Assembly: GCA_016938235.1 (NCBI GenBank)
Contig: JAFGVA010000128.1
Coordinates: 1 to 63,171 of the forward strand
Direction of reading: 5' to 3'
DNA length: 63,171 bases
Source of the DNA: Bacteroidales bacterium
GTDB taxonomy: Bacteria; Bacteroidota; Bacteroidia; Bacteroidales; UBA10428
A model generated the notes under the pieces. That model saw only the letters and a program-made list of their open reading frames with translations. It made no database searches and was not told the DNA's origin. How positions within the stretch are numbered: position 1 is the stretch's first letter; every line of letters begins with the position of its first letter. This document shows positions 62,941 through 63,171 of this stretch, piece after piece. A program made the translations under genes and the position numbers.

Positions 62941-63171
62941 ATGAGTAATGCAAAAATATCGATACGTTTTTTTGACGACCGCGAAGTACGTGCTATTTGG
63001 GACGAAGAAAATGCCAAATGGTGGTTTTCGGTGTTGGATATTGTTGCTGTGCTTACTGACCAATATGATTATGCCAAAACACGCAACTATTGGAAATACC
63101 TTAAAGCCAAGTTAAAGAAAGAAAATAATGAAGTGGTTAGTGCCACTACCCAGTTGAAGCTTCTTGCCCCA
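62941..63171 (+). CDS. Bro-N domain protein, truncated by the window end
   Basis: The frame starts at ATG 62941 and runs 77 codons to the edge of the window. 'RFFDDREVRAIWDEENAKWW' and 'FSVLDIVAVLTDQYDY' then 'RNYWKYLKAKLKKE' form the start of a BRO-N domain, found in phage antirepressors and in many chromosomal proteins of Bacteroidota. The rest and any C-terminal domain are unknown. Confidence 0.8.
   Translation, partial: MSNAKISIRFFDDREVRAIWDEENAKWWFSVLDIVAVLTDQYDYAKTRNYWKYLKAKLKKENNEVVSATTQLKLLAP

Noticed and set aside
62941-63171. Prophage start at the window end
   Set aside because: Only one Bro-N gene fragment is visible; such proteins are also common chromosomal genes and no attachment site or integrase is seen.

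Overview
The window is a chromosomal stretch from a member of the Bacteroidota, most likely a free-living, gliding-clade or marine/sediment Bacteroidales/Marinilabiliales-type organism. This is inferred from a SusC-type TonB-dependent protein, a BtuB/BtuG vitamin B12 uptake pair behind a cobalamin riboswitch, LytTR two-component genes, many DUF families typical of the phylum (DUF6122, DUF4173, DUF2807, DUF4139), a DnaG with a degenerate zinc finger, -7 boxes of the TAnnTTTG type, few Shine-Dalgarno sites, and AT-rich DNA. Most of it is ordinary core and accessory chromosome. There is no integrated phage, insertion sequence, rRNA operon or CRISPR array; only the last, truncated gene (a Bro-N protein) and one HNH endonuclease gene have a phage flavour.

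Layout. 1-2.7 kb: 3' end of an M16 peptidase gene, a palindromic repeat element, a GNAT acetyltransferase. 2.76-2.94 kb: tRNA-Val(GAC) and a broken half-copy of it carrying a palindrome. 3.0-9.1 kb: TonB-C/MORN-like protein, M48 lipoprotein, a LiaF-like protein with a LytS/LytTR pair, DUF6122, and a hemerythrin/LuxR pair. 9.3-11.3 kb: lone HNH endonuclease and an esterase lipoprotein. 11.47-15.5 kb: cobalamin riboswitch followed by BtuB-like receptor, BtuG-like propeller lipoprotein and an ATP-PPase of the Dph6 family. 15.5-18 kb: 7TM-DISM/GAF sensor and a LETM1-like protein.

18.4-27.1 kb: a small glucuronoxylan locus: LacI regulator, GPH-family sugar symporter, GH10 xylanase lipoprotein, GH115 alpha-glucuronidase, an outer-membrane protein and, on the other strand, a GH5 lipoprotein. 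The enzymes would cut xylan, remove glucuronic acid side groups and deliver oligomers to the symporter; no SusC/SusD pair is present. 27.3-28.6 kb: ispD and a DUF2807 protein. 28.7-33.9 kb: a metal-homeostasis block (TauE/SafE permease, SO_0444-type permease with HMA domain, CDF zinc exporter) divergent from a chemoreceptor with two tandem CZB zinc-binding domains.

34-43.8 kb: lgt, an Ig-like lipoprotein, a TPR lipoprotein, and the most unusual gene of the window: a 1527-residue single open frame joining a carboxypeptidase-like domain, a VIT domain, a VWA domain with intact MIDAS, and a complete SusC-type TonB plug and barrel. A secreted protein of unknown function is encoded divergently from it. 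43.9-53.5 kb: two different radical SAM proteins, dnaG, a sirtuin, an outer-membrane protein, VOC and AraC genes, a decayed stretch with a DUF2279 remnant, and a DUF4173 membrane protein. 53.6-63.2 kb: DUF4139 protein, SpmAB-like protein, apt, DEAD-box helicase, ZIP transporter, Crp/Fnr regulator, OsmC, comF (whose start codon is not ATG/GTG/TTG) and the truncated Bro-N gene.

The leading candidate for something undescribed is the VIT-VWA-SusC fusion (38333-42916), followed by the tandem periplasmic CZB chemoreceptor beside zinc exporters and the ATP-PPase placed in a B12 uptake operon.
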